Shown piece after piece: positions 43,472-54,002 of a DNA stretch of 64,000 nt; the first letter of the stretch is position 1, and each line of letters starts with the position of its first letter. A model generated the notes under the pieces. The model made no database searches. It was given only the letters and a program-made list of their open reading frames with translations, and was not told where the DNA came from. Source of the stretch: Xanthobacteraceae bacterium (GTDB taxonomy: Bacteria; Pseudomonadota; Alphaproteobacteria; Rhizobiales; Xanthobacteraceae); assembly GCA_019752575.1 (NCBI GenBank), contig JAIELW010000010.1, positions 1-64,000 of the forward strand, given 5' to 3'. Both the position numbers and the translations under genes were made by a program.

Positions 43472-44683
43472 ATGTCACGCAGGAAGCTGTCCTTGGTTGA
43501 TACACATTTCGGCCTGACCCGCGAGGCGATCGGCGCGCGCGCCGAAGACAAGGCGCGTGCAATTCAGCTCGTCGAGCTGACGGCAGTGCCGCTCGCGGCA
43601 TGGTCCAGCCTTTGCTCCCGCGCGATCGAGCCCAACGCTTTTTACTCGCCGGAATGGGTGCTTGCGGTGACCAGGCATGTGCCCGGCGACGACAACATCC
43701 AGGCGCTGCTCGCCTGGGACGGCCCGGCGAAGAAAAAGCTGATTGGATTTCTCCCGGTCACGTCCACCTGGCGCGCACTCAAGCTGCCGCTGCAGGTGCT
43801 CGTGACGTGGCATGGCTATGCGCCGCTTAGCGTCCCGCTGCTCGATAAAGACTATGCTATCGAGGCCGCGACTGGCTTATTGAAAGCTGCGCAGGAAGCG
43901 GGTGCGCAGGCGCTGTTGTTTTCCGTGCTGACAGATGGACCGGCGGCGGATGCATTTCGCGCAGCACTCGCAAAGGACAGCCGCAAGCCGCGTGTGCTCC
44001 ATCGCGAAGATCGCGCGCTGCTTGATACGACCTCCGACGCCGAGACACTGCTGCAAAACGCGCTCGGCTCGAAGAAGCTGAAAGAACTGCGCCGCCAGCG
44101 CAACCGCCTCGCCGACGACGGCGAAGTGCGCTTTTCGGTTTCGATCTCTCCGCAGCAGACCGAAACCGCGCTCGAACAATTCATGAAGCTCGAAGCTGCG
44201 GGCTGGAAAGGCAAGCACGGCACCGCGCTCGGCGCGCAGGAGGGGCTTTCGCGCTTCATCAAGGAAGCTGCACGCAAGCTTGCGCCGCAAGGAAAGTTCG
44301 AAGTCGCAACGCTGACGCGCGGCGCGGAAATGATCGCTGCCGGTCTCGTGGTCCGCCACGGGCCGCGCGCCTACTTCTTCAAAACCGCCTATGACGAGCG
44401 GCTTTCGAAAAGCTCGCCGGGTGTGCAGCTTACGCTTGAGCTTACGAAACACTATTGCGCCGACAAGGCGCTTGCGTCGGTGGATTCTACCGCAACCGCC
44501 GATCATCCAATGATCAATCATATCTGGAAGGGCAGGTTAGCTCTTTCCGAGACGCTCGTTCCGCTGCGCGCGGGCTACACCGCCGCGCTTTTCGCTTTCC
44601 TGATTTCCATGCGGCGCGCTTTGCGCGAAGGCGCGCGCTGGATTTTGCACCGCTATCGCGCCTTCAAGGAGAAGTCGTCATGA
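43472..44683 (+). CDS. GNAT-family acyltransferase (CelD/BioF2-like)
   Basis: 403 residues from ATG 43472. NAFYSPEWVLAVTRHVP, LIGFLPVTSTW and the C-terminal MKLEAAGWKGKHGTALGAQEGLSRFIKEAARKL with AAGLVVRHGPRAYFFKTAYDERLSKSSPGVQLTLEL match the GNAT domain of cellulose-biosynthesis CelD-like proteins; the distal DSTATADHPMINHIWKGR is typical. Transfers an acyl group to an unknown small molecule or polymer. ATGA overlap with the JmjC-like gene indicates a functional pair. The long frame beginning at 42842 overlaps the reductase gene and is discounted. Confidence 0.82.
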   Translation: MSRRKLSLVDTHFGLTREAIGARAEDKARAIQLVELTAVPLAAWSSLCSRAIEPNAFYSPEWVLAVTRHVPGDDNIQALLAWDGPAKKKLIGFLPVTSTWRALKLPLQVLVTWHGYAPLSVPLLDKDYAIEAATGLLKAAQEAGAQALLFSVLTDGPAADAFRAALAKDSRKPRVLHREDRALLDTTSDAETLLQNALGSKKLKELRRQRNRLADDGEVRFSVSISPQQTETALEQFMKLEAAGWKGKHGTALGAQEGLSRFIKEAARKLAPQGKFEVATLTRGAEMIAAGLVVRHGPRAYFFKTAYDERLSKSSPGVQLTLELTKHYCADKALASVDSTATADHPMINHIWKGRLALSETLVPLRAGYTAALFAFLISMRRALREGARWILHRYRAFKEKSS

Positions 44684-45630
44684 GCATGGTTCAACTCACA
44701 GACGCAAAAGCGTTCGACGAATTTCCGAACCTGCCGTTCCGCATCAAGCATGAGCTTGTCGGTAATCCGCTGCTGACGCTGCCGGAGATCGTGAAGCTCG
44801 TGCGCGAGCTGCCGCGCGATCAGATCGAATACAGCTCAGGTAAAGCCGAGATCGGCCAAGACCCGAAAAGGGTGCAGGCGATCGACCTGCCGCCGGAAGA
44901 AGTCGTGAAAAGCATCGAGACAGCCGGTGCCTGGATGGTACTGAAGCGTGTCGATATGCACCCGGCCTATCGCAATATTCTCGAACAGGCGCTGCTTTCA
45001 GTCGCCAAAGCGCGCGGGCATAACTTGCTCGACGAAGCGGGCTTCGAGGATATCCAGGGCTTCCTGTTCGTTTCCTCGCCGAATTCCACGACGCCGTTCC
45101 ACACCGACGCGGAAGACAACTTCTTCGTGCAGATCCATGGCGAGAAGTTCTTCTCAGTCTATGACAATCGCGATCACTCGATCGCGTCGGTCGAAGAATT
45201 AGAGGCTTCGGCGACCAAGCACCGCAACATCAAATACGACCCGAAATTCGATGCGAAGGGCGTGAAGCACCAGCTCTTTCCGGGCGACGGCGTGTTCGTG
45301 CCGTATCAATGGCCGCATTGGGTCCGCACGGCCGGCAGCCATTCGATTTCGCTCGCGATCACCTGGAAGACGAAGGCCGTTCGCCGCCGCAACGATCTTT
45401 ATGTCTTTAATTCTTTCCTGCGCGGCATGGGATTGCCGCAGGCAGCGCCCGACGCGCATCCCGCGCTCGATGCAATGAAACTTGCGATGATGCGCACGGT
45501 GCAGGCAACGGTCTCGCCGTTGCGCAAGAGCGAAGGCGTGCGGCGCGTACTGCGCCGCCTCGTGCTCGGTAAGAACGCGAATTACTATTACAACGACAAC
45601 AAGAAGCAGGGCGACAAAGCAGCGGCGTAA
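44680..45630 (+). CDS. JmjC/cupin-like 2-oxoglutarate-Fe(II) oxygenase
   Basis: 316 residues from ATG 44680 (ATGA overlap). The double-stranded beta-helix iron site is visible: His141-x-Asp143 (PFHTDAEDNFF) and His213 (YQWPHWV), with QIHGEKFFSVYDN and LFPGDGVFVPYQ strands between. The C-terminal third is helical (RRRNDLYVFNSFLRGMGLPQ.. to LRRLVLGKN). JmjC-like oxygenases hydroxylate proteins or small molecules. Substrate unknown; the partner GNAT suggests a two-step modification. Confidence 0.85.
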   Translation: MSMVQLTDAKAFDEFPNLPFRIKHELVGNPLLTLPEIVKLVRELPRDQIEYSSGKAEIGQDPKRVQAIDLPPEEVVKSIETAGAWMVLKRVDMHPAYRNILEQALLSVAKARGHNLLDEAGFEDIQGFLFVSSPNSTTPFHTDAEDNFFVQIHGEKFFSVYDNRDHSIASVEELEASATKHRNIKYDPKFDAKGVKHQLFPGDGVFVPYQWPHWVRTAGSHSISLAITWKTKAVRRRNDLYVFNSFLRGMGLPQAAPDAHPALDAMKLAMMRTVQATVSPLRKSEGVRRVLRRLVLGKNANYYYNDNKKQGDKAAA

Positions 45631-45638
45631 CTAATGTT

Positions 45639-45778
45639 GTCGTCCCGGCCAAGCGAGCGTAAGCGAGCACGAGCCGGGACCCGTATCCACCGAGTCAAAG
45701 ATTTTGCGCAGGTGGTTATGGGTCCCCGCCGGAGCCTGTCATCGGACGCACGCAAGCGCGGTCCGTTGGCGGGGACGA
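45639..45778. repeat. GTCGTCCC/GGGACGAC palindromic repeat, second copy
   Basis: Outer GTCGTCCCGG (45639) and GGGGACGAC (45770-45778); inside, GACCCGTATCCACC and GGTGGTTATGGGTC form a stem. Compared with the copy at 28333 the GACCCATA-like halves are in the opposite order. Confidence 0.75.
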
Positions 45779-45788
45779 CAAGAGAAAA

Positions 45789-45818
45789 GGGCGCGAGCAG
45801 AAGCTCGCGCCCTTTTTT
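45789..45818. terminator. Bidirectional terminator between convergent genes
   Basis: GGGCGCGAGC (45789-45798) and GCTCGCGCCC (45803-45812) form a perfect 10-bp stem with loop AGAA, followed by six T on the + strand; AAAA precedes it (45784-45787), giving U residues on the - strand too. It serves the JmjC-like gene and the peroxiredoxin gene. Confidence 0.9.
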
Positions 45819-45839
45819 GTGTCGCCAGCCGCCATGCGC

Positions 45840-46499
45840 CTAGCGCGGCTGCGGCACGATCCGAATGTAAGGCTTCGGCGATTTCCAGCCCTGCGGGTAG
45901 GTCTTCTTCGCGTCGTCATCGGAAACGGAGCCTGCGATGATGACGTCGTCGCCGTGCTTCCAGTCCACCGGCGTTGCGACCTTGTGTTTCGCGGTGAGCT
46001 GGAGCGAGTCGAGCACGCGCAGCACTTCGTCGAAGTTGCGGCCCGTGGTCATCGGGTAGGAAATGACGAGTTTGATCTGCTTGTCGGGGCCGATGATGTA
46101 GACGTTGCGCACGGTCTGGTTATTTGCAGTCGTGCGGCCCTCAAACGAATTGCCTGCGTCGGCAGGCAACATGCCCCAGGCTTTCGAGATCGAAAGATCG
46201 GTGTCGCCGATCATCGGGAAATTCGGCTTCACGCCTTGCGTCTCTTCGATGTCCTTCGCCCAGTCGGCGTGGCGATCCACCGGATCGACCGAGAGGCCGA
46301 TGATCTTGGCATTACGTTTGTCGAATTCGGATTTCAGCTTCGCCATGCGGCCAAGCTCGGTGGTGCAGACCGGCGTGAAGTCCTTGGGGTGCGAGAACAG
46401 CACCGCCCATTTGTCGCCGATCCAGTCGTGAAATTTAATTTTGCCTTCGGTGGTCTGCGCCTCGAAATCCGGCGCTCTGTCGCCAATGGTAACGGCCAT
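45840..46499 (-). CDS. 1-Cys (Prx6-type) peroxiredoxin
   Basis: 219 residues. The peroxidatic centre is DFTPVCTTELG with Cys45 preceded by Pro and Thr; VDPVDRHADWAKDIEE and the C-terminal half (PVDWKHGDDVIIAGSVSDDDAKK.YPQGWKSPKPYIRIVPQP) are the Prx6/long-form pattern. It reduces hydroperoxides in the cytosol. Only one Cys is apparent, as expected for the 1-Cys class. Gene symbol left open because prx names vary. Confidence 0.93.
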   Translation of the reverse strand: MAVTIGDRAPDFEAQTTEGKIKFHDWIGDKWAVLFSHPKDFTPVCTTELGRMAKLKSEFDKRNAKIIGLSVDPVDRHADWAKDIEETQGVKPNFPMIGDTDLSISKAWGMLPADAGNSFEGRTTANNQTVRNVYIIGPDKQIKLVISYPMTTGRNFDEVLRVLDSLQLTAKHKVATPVDWKHGDDVIIAGSVSDDDAKKTYPQGWKSPKPYIRIVPQPR

Positions 46500-46696
46500 G
46501 GCAGGGTCTCCTTGAGCGAAGTGAAGTCCGGGCCCTTGGCCTCTTGAACAAGTGAAAGCCGCTGGGGTTCCGTGGATATAGATAAAAATACAGAGTTTTT
46601 ATAGATATTATAAAGTTACACGTAAAAGTGACGTTTATTATTTTTGTCAGGAATTGTTATTTTTAACAATGGCTTACGCATAAAAAACGGAAATAA

Positions 46697-46754
46697 GCTA
46701 AGTATAGTATTGACCCAGGCAACAATTTTTATTTATTAGAGAATTATACTTAGC
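46697..46754 (+). promoter_or_regulatory. Promoter framed by a 10-bp inverted repeat
   Basis: GCTAAGTATA (46697-46706) and TATACTTAGC (46745-46754) are perfect inverted repeats 38 bp apart. Between them lie TTGACC (46710-46715), 17 nt and TTATTA (46733-46738), a plausible promoter for the gene at 46768. The repeat may be a pair of operator sites that allow looping or autoregulation. The whole segment 46560-46767 is strikingly AT-rich. Confidence 0.5.
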
Positions 46755-46767
46755 AACGGAGAGGGCG

Positions 46768-47223
46768 ATGGATATTTCAGTGCGCGGTTGGGCCCGAGAT
46801 ATGGGCTGGAAGGAAATCCTCCGACATGAGCTTGTCGATGCTGAGTTAAGCGACGATCAGAACCGCACCGTGTCGTACAATCGGCCTCCGAAGATTTTTA
46901 AATCGTATGGAGGCGTGAGTATCACGTGGGGGCGAAATCTGAGCCTCATGGGGGACTACCGCATTGAGGCAGAGCTTTCGAAGTCGGATGTGATGCACTT
47001 GTTCAAATTGGCGTTCGGCAGTGAGCTAAAAGCTAAGCTGCTTGAACAGGGCTTTACTGCGTCCGATGATTTGAAGGAAGCCGTGCTGCGTACAGTGAAA
47101 CTTTCTGATGTCACGCTTGGTGACCTCGCCGCAATGACATCAACCAAGCCTGACGATCAACCTGCAACGGCAGACAAGTTGATCGAAGCATCGAATGTCA
47201 GGCCGTTTACTCGGCGGTTGTGA
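46768..47223 (+). CDS. Orphan protein with an AT-rich promoter
   Basis: 151 residues from ATG 46768 with GGAGAGGGCG upstream. MDISVRGWARDMGWKEILRHELVDAELSDDQNRTVSYNRPPKIFKSYGGVSITWGRNLSLMGDYRIEAELSKSDVMHLFKLAFGSELKAKLLEQ; the last third is probably helical (SDDLKEAVLRTVKLSDVTLGDLAAMT). No domain recognised. Soluble, mildly acidic. A cargo gene of a small foreign insert is plausible given the AT-rich leader. The function is unknown. Confidence 0.65.
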   Translation: MDISVRGWARDMGWKEILRHELVDAELSDDQNRTVSYNRPPKIFKSYGGVSITWGRNLSLMGDYRIEAELSKSDVMHLFKLAFGSELKAKLLEQGFTASDDLKEAVLRTVKLSDVTLGDLAAMTSTKPDDQPATADKLIEASNVRPFTRRL

Positions 47224-47295
47224 ATTCGGATTCGCTCAGCGAGTTAGCCGCGTCCCATACAATCGCCGCCGTAGCTGAGGCTAGGGCGGCGATGT

Positions 47296-48225
47296 TTACT
47301 CCAGCGGTGGCAGTGCTTTCTGGATCTGCGCGCGGTTCCTTTCGTGCCAGGGCGGCAGCTTCAGCGAAGTGCCGAGCGACTCCTTGGGCTCGTCCCAGGT
47401 GAAGCCGGGGCTGTCGGTCGCGATCTCGAACAGAATGCCGCCGGGCTCGCGGAAATAGACCGACTTGAAATACATGCGGTCAATCTGCTCGGTGGTGTCG
47501 ATGCAGAGCACGTTGCGGATCTTGTTCGTCATTTCCATTTCGTCCGCGTCGTCTTTCGCTCGGAAGGCAACGTGATGAAGCGTTGCGGCTCCTTGCGAGC
47601 CGCGCGGCTGCTCGTTCTCGATCACGAGGTCGATATGCGCGCCGATGTCCGCGCTTCCGAGAAAGCGCTGGCGTTCGCCATCCTTGCCGCCGTCGGTATA
47701 ACCGAATGCGTCGCGTAAAACTTCCGCCGTCCGCGAGCCGCTGTGGGGGCGGAGCGTGATACCTGAGAAGCCACGTATTGCGTGTTCGACCGGAGTAGGA
47801 CCATCCGCCCAGGCAGACGCATTCGCAGCGCTCGCGGTCTCGACCAGTTCGATCTTCATGCCTTCGAGGTCTGCGAGAGACAGCAACTTGTCGCCGAAGC
47901 GCTCGCCTTCGCCCGAAGGCAGCCCTTCACTGTCGAGACGCTTTTTCCAGAAGCCGAGCGAGCCTTTCGGCACGGCATAAGCGACCTCGACCGCTTGCCC
48001 CATGCCCTGACGGCCGGGCCTTACGCCGTCCCAGAGAAAGAACGTGAGCGCCGAGCCGGGCGCGCCGGTCTCGTTGCCGTAATAAAGGTGCCAGGCGCTG
48101 GGATCGTCGAAATTGACGGTTCGCTTCACGAAGCGAAGGCCGAGCGTCTTCGTATAGAAGCCGAAGTTCTTCTTGCCGTCGCCGGTGATGCTGGTGATGT
48201 GGTGGATGCCGGCGCTTTTCGCCAT
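47296..48225 (-). CDS. Ring-cleaving-dioxygenase-type VOC protein
   Basis: 309 residues from ATG at 48225, with AGGAG upstream. Two VOC repeats: GIHHITSITGDGKKNFGFYTKTLGLRFVKRTVNFDDPSAWHLYYGNETG in the first and LHHVAFRAKDDADEMEM with YFREPGGILFEIATDSPGF in the second. Candidate metal ligands are the His in GIHHIT, His in LHHVA and Glu in LFEIATD. Annotated homologues are called ring-cleaving dioxygenase or MhqO-like quinone-resistance proteins; the true substrate is unknown. Confidence 0.87.
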   Translation of the reverse strand: MAKSAGIHHITSITGDGKKNFGFYTKTLGLRFVKRTVNFDDPSAWHLYYGNETGAPGSALTFFLWDGVRPGRQGMGQAVEVAYAVPKGSLGFWKKRLDSEGLPSGEGERFGDKLLSLADLEGMKIELVETASAANASAWADGPTPVEHAIRGFSGITLRPHSGSRTAEVLRDAFGYTDGGKDGERQRFLGSADIGAHIDLVIENEQPRGSQGAATLHHVAFRAKDDADEMEMTNKIRNVLCIDTTEQIDRMYFKSVYFREPGGILFEIATDSPGFTWDEPKESLGTSLKLPPWHERNRAQIQKALPPLE

Positions 48226-48443
48226 GACATTTCTCCTGCCGCTTTGGTCTGCACCCATATGGCCCGCGCCGCCACTCGACATAAGTGTTGCAAGTGGGAA
48301 TTGCGGTGACGCATTCGGGCAACACGGTTCAGCTATCTCGCATTTGACGCAACTTTAAGCGGCTGCAAGCCCGCTTCATTAAACTCTTGGAAACCATAAA
48401 CGCCCGAGACTTGCCCCGTGTTTCGTAGCGTTTTGGGGTCGTC

Positions 48444-49277
48444 ATGGAGCGGTTTCGGCAAGCGGCGAAGCGGATCGACGCGTCCGATGTGGTTTCGCTT
48501 CTGCGCGAGGTTTATCCCGAAGGCGTCTGCGGCCGGAACGAGGCCGAGGCGCTGATCGCGTTCGATCGCGAATTCTCCGATCCGGCGCCGGAATGGCGCG
48601 GCTTCATAGCAGAGGCGGTTGCGGACCATCTCCTGCGCCGCTCGGAACCGCTCGGTATCATTACGGATGAAAAAGCCGCTTGGCTGATCCGTGCAATCGC
48701 GCCTTCGGGGCGTATTGCGACCCGCGGCGGCGTCGAAGCGCTGGTGCGGACAGTCGAGCAGGCTTCGGAACTTTCCGCGAAGCTCGTGACTTTTGCGATC
48801 CACGAACTCTGGCACGAGGTCATCACGGGCGAGGGGCCTGCGGTTGCGGGCCGCCCGCATTATTCGCGAGTCATGGAAGCCCGCGACGTCGCGCTGTTGC
48901 GACGGATTCTCGAAGCGGGTGCAGGCAAATCCGGCGCGCCGGTATCTGCCGACGAAGCCGAGGCGCTGTTCGACCTCCACGACGCGGTCGCAGGCGGCGA
49001 CAATCACGCTTCCTTCGACGATCTGATTTTCCGCGCGATCACGAATTATCTGTTGAGCGCCTCCGGCCGCGAAACGCCGTCGCGCAAGGAAGCGCTTTCG
49101 CGCGAGCCGCGCCGCGATGCCGGCAACGGCATTGCAGGCGAATGCTGCGCCTGGCTTTCCTCGCGCATCATGCGCGACGGCCGGCCAACGGCCGCCGAAC
49201 GCGCGCTCTTGACCTTGATCGACGACGGCACGGAACCGGATCCTTCGCTCAGGGGTTCGTTCGACCGCGCCGCCTGA
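48444..49277 (+). CDS. Conserved hypothetical soluble protein
   Basis: 277 residues from ATG 48444. Mostly helical by composition, with MERFRQAAKRIDASDVVSLLREVYPEGVCGRNEAEALIAFDREFSD, WRGFIAEAVADHLLRR and ISDDGTEPDPSLRGSFDRAA-like ends; Asp/Glu-rich loops such as VSADEAEALFDLHDAV recall EF-hand or TerB repeats, but no site is clear. No signal peptide. Function unknown. 57 nt before the MgtC-type gene. Confidence 0.65.
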   Translation: MERFRQAAKRIDASDVVSLLREVYPEGVCGRNEAEALIAFDREFSDPAPEWRGFIAEAVADHLLRRSEPLGIITDEKAAWLIRAIAPSGRIATRGGVEALVRTVEQASELSAKLVTFAIHELWHEVITGEGPAVAGRPHYSRVMEARDVALLRRILEAGAGKSGAPVSADEAEALFDLHDAVAGGDNHASFDDLIFRAITNYLLSASGRETPSRKEALSREPRRDAGNGIAGECCAWLSSRIMRDGRPTAAERALLTLIDDGTEPDPSLRGSFDRAA

Positions 49278-49334
49278 TTTTCAGGCTGCCATCGTGGTAG
49301 TTCTGCGGGGCTGACAGGCCCCGGAGCTACCGAT

Positions 49335-50636
49335 TTGGATCTCGATTTCTTTCAGGAATTCGAACTCGTTCGCCGTCTGGTCGTGGCGACGTTGATTGGG
49401 CTGTTGATCGGTATCGAGCGCGGCTGGCGCGAGCGCAAGGCGCATGGCGGCACGCGTACTGCGGGCATCCGCACCTTCACGCTGATCGGGTTGCTCGGCG
49501 GCGTTATTGGTCTGATCGCGCGCACGCTGGAAGACAAAATCGCCAGCGCAATCGTCGTCTCAAGCGTCTTCGTGGCGTTTTCGCTGCTCTTTGCGTGGTA
49601 TCGCATGCGCGAGAATATCGAAGACAAGAATTTTGGATTTACGACAGTCGTCGCAGCGATGGCGACCTTCGCACTCGGCGTTTATACGCTGCTCGGCAAT
49701 CAAAACATCGCGGCTGCGACGGGCGTTGCGGTCATGATCATGCTGGTTTCCCGCGAGCAGCTGCATGGTCTATTGGAAAAGGTAACGTGGCAGGAATTGC
49801 GTGCCGCAACGATCCTGCTTGCGATGACGTTTCTCGCGCTGCCGTTCATCCCCGATCAGAATTACGGACTTTATGGCGGCATCAATCCGCGGCAGGTTTG
49901 GCTGCTCGCAGTGATCCTCGCGGCGGTCTCTTTTTTCGGTTACATCGCTGTGAAGATCATGGGGCCGCGGCAGGGGACGCTCATCGCGTCAGCGGCAGGC
50001 GGTCTCGTTTCGTCAACGGCGGTAACGCTTGCCGCCGGGCAGCGTGCAGCTGCCGACAAAAACGGTCAGCGCTTTCACGCAGCCGGTGTTGCGATCGCGA
50101 CAGCGGTTTCGCTCACGCGAACGCTTGTCCTTATTTTCTTTCTCAATCGCGCGGTGGCCGTATTCGCGGCTGCACCCCTGATCACGGGCGCGCTTGCCGG
50201 CGTTTTGATTGCGATCTTGCTAACGCGCGCCGAGAGCGGCCGGCGGTTCAATGCGAAAATCACATTGAAAAATCCGTTTTCGCTTCGCGAGACGCTGATC
50301 CTCGCGGCGATGATTGGCGTCATCACATTCGCGACCGAGGCCGCGGCGGCATGGTTCGGTCCCGTCGGCGGCATTGCGACGGCCATGATTTCAGGCGCGG
50401 CCGATGTGGATGCGGCCACGATTTCGCTGAGCCGCCTTGGCAATCTTTCGCCCATGGCGGCGGCCCTGGGCATCCTTGCCGCCGTGGGTATGAACAACCT
50501 TTTCAAGTATGCGATCGGCTCGGCGCGGGGCGGAGCGAGGTTTGCGGGCTATCTTCTGCTCGCGATCGGCCTGCCGATTGCTGCCGTTGCGGGCACCGCA
50601 GGAGCCGTTGCGCTCTTTTCCGAGGCCGTTAAATGA
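49335..50636 (+). CDS. MgtC/SapB-type protein with DUF4010 membrane domain
   Basis: 433 residues, TTG start at 49335. FELVRRLVVATLIGLLIGIERGWRERKAHGGTRTAGIRTFTLIGLLGGVIGLIAR is the MgtC/SapB N-terminus; the C-terminal half has nine or so further helices of the DUF4010 type (GGLVSSTAVTLAAGQRA, MISGAADVDAATISLSRLG). Inner-membrane protein. MgtC proteins affect magnesium or F1Fo homeostasis in some hosts; the role here is unknown. Confidence 0.88.
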   Translation: MDLDFFQEFELVRRLVVATLIGLLIGIERGWRERKAHGGTRTAGIRTFTLIGLLGGVIGLIARTLEDKIASAIVVSSVFVAFSLLFAWYRMRENIEDKNFGFTTVVAAMATFALGVYTLLGNQNIAAATGVAVMIMLVSREQLHGLLEKVTWQELRAATILLAMTFLALPFIPDQNYGLYGGINPRQVWLLAVILAAVSFFGYIAVKIMGPRQGTLIASAAGGLVSSTAVTLAAGQRAAADKNGQRFHAAGVAIATAVSLTRTLVLIFFLNRAVAVFAAAPLITGALAGVLIAILLTRAESGRRFNAKITLKNPFSLRETLILAAMIGVITFATEAAAAWFGPVGGIATAMISGAADVDAATISLSRLGNLSPMAAALGILAAVGMNNLFKYAIGSARGGARFAGYLLLAIGLPIAAVAGTAGAVALFSEAVK

Positions 50637-50703
50637 CGCCCGATTGACAAAGGTTATATTGCGCCGCAAACCAAGAGCGGGTTTGCGCCAGTCCGGGCCG
50701 GGC

Positions 50704-52716
<2,013 letters not shown>

Positions 52717-52720
52717 CCCG

Positions 52721-53269
52721 ATGAGTTACTTCGATCTGCTCTTCTCGCCAAAAGGGACGATCAAGCAGCCGCCTTTCGCGCTTATCGCGATCGCGATCTA
52801 CGCCATCAACATTATTGCGGGTTCCATCGTCGAAGGCGATTTCATCAAGCGCGCTGGGCCGTGGCCTTATCTCGGCATGCAGGCGATGCTCACGTGGATC
52901 TGGTTCGCCGCGCACGCCAAGCGTTTGCGCGATGCGGGCCGGGGATGGGCGGTCGCAGCGGTGCTTGCGTTTATCTACATCGCCGCGATCGTACTGATGC
53001 TCAATCTCGTTTCGGCCTCGGCGGCGAATATCACCGAACCTGCCGATCCGAAGGAGCCGAAAGTCTCGCTGATCGGTACGATCTTCGCGGTGCTGTTTAT
53101 CAACACGCTGTTCACCGGCGACATTTTCCTGATCTCGCTCTTGATCTTCCTGTTCATCGGCTTGCCGCTGCTGTTCTCGCTAGTCGTCGTGATCTATTCC
53201 ATCGTGACGGCTGCGCGCGCGAGCGTCACGCCGGATACCGCACAACCGCAGCAGCTTCCTTCGGCGTGA
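52721..53269 (+). CDS. DUF805-family membrane protein
   Basis: 182 residues from ATG 52721. DLLFSPKGTIKQPPFALIAIAIYAINIIAGSIVEG, WIWFAAHAKRLRDAGRGWAVAAVLAFIYIAAI (the RLRDxGRG signature) and two further helices near 120-165 define DUF805. Inner membrane. Starts 4 nt after the pccA stop and overlaps the next gene (ATGA-type GTG), so it is in the same operon. Unknown function. Confidence 0.85.
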   Translation: MSYFDLLFSPKGTIKQPPFALIAIAIYAINIIAGSIVEGDFIKRAGPWPYLGMQAMLTWIWFAAHAKRLRDAGRGWAVAAVLAFIYIAAIVLMLNLVSASAANITEPADPKEPKVSLIGTIFAVLFINTLFTGDIFLISLLIFLFIGLPLLFSLVVVIYSIVTAARASVTPDTAQPQQLPSA

Positions 53270-53709
53270 GCGCGCGGCTTTATTTCGCTTACGGCTCGAA
53301 TATGGATCGCGCGCACATGGCGCGCCTTTGTCCGCAGGCGGAGGCTTACGGCGTTGCCGCGTTGCGTTCCTATAAATATGTGATCGCCGCGTCCGGCTTC
53401 GCGACGGTAATCCCGTGGCCGGGATCGTTCGTCCACGGCGTGTTGTGGAAAGTCGGCCCCAAAGAGATCGCGGCACTCGACCGCTACGAGGATATTGCGG
53501 GCGGGCTCTATCGCGCGGTGCAACTGCCGATCAAATACAACGACCGTCTGCTGCGTGCGTTGATCTATCTCGCGAGCGGCAACAAATCGGGTGTGACGCC
53601 GCCCGGATATGTCGAAAAGATCGTCGCCGCGGCGAAAGATTGGAACCTTCCTGCCAGCTATGTCGATTATCTTGCGAAGCAGGGCCCGGTGATTGCAAGG
53701 CGTAGATGA
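53266..53709 (+). CDS. Gamma-glutamylcyclotransferase-fold protein
   Basis: 147 residues from GTG 53266. YFAYGSNMDRAHMARLCPQA carries the YGSN substrate loop at residues 9-12, and LDRYEDIAGG holds the catalytic-type Glu. Cyclises gamma-glutamyl groups to 5-oxoproline in characterised homologues; substrate here is unknown. Overlaps DUF805 by 4 nt and acyP by 4 nt. Confidence 0.88.
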   Translation: MSARLYFAYGSNMDRAHMARLCPQAEAYGVAALRSYKYVIAASGFATVIPWPGSFVHGVLWKVGPKEIAALDRYEDIAGGLYRAVQLPIKYNDRLLRALIYLASGNKSGVTPPGYVEKIVAAAKDWNLPASYVDYLAKQGPVIARRR

Positions 53710-54002
53710 GAAAACTCGTGCACCTTTCTATCAAAGGATTAGTGCAGGGCGTCGGCTTTCGCGCCCTCGTGGAACTCGAAGCGGGAATGCGCGGGCTGGG
53801 GGGCTGGGTGCGAAACCGCCGCGACGGTTCGGTGGAAGCGGTGGTGTTCGGCGATGAGCACAAAGTCGATGGTTTGATCGAAGCCTGCCGCAAGGGCCCG
53901 CCTTCTTCCCGTGTCGTATCGGTCGATGTGCGTGACGCCGATCCGGCGGCCCTGAACCTGCGGCCTGCCGGCGAGAAATTCGCCGCACTTCCGACCGTCT
54001 AG
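53706..54002 (+). CDS. acyP: Acylphosphatase
   Basis: 98 residues, usual length. [10 protein letters not shown] gives Arg19 and the phosphate loop; [18 protein letters not shown] gives Asn37. Hydrolyses acyl phosphates. ATG 53706 overlaps the cyclotransferase stop, and its stop overlaps the convergent lipB stop region (53999), so the genes meet tail to tail. Confidence 0.93.
   Translation: MRKLVHLSIKGLVQGVGFRALVELEAGMRGLGGWVRNRRDGSVEAVVFGDEHKVDGLIEACRKGPPSSRVVSVDVRDADPAALNLRPAGEKFAALPTV

Noticed and set aside
47220-47402. 60-residue frame after the orphan gene
   Set aside because: Mostly antisense to the VOC gene and low-complexity; the GTG overlap with the stop may be chance.
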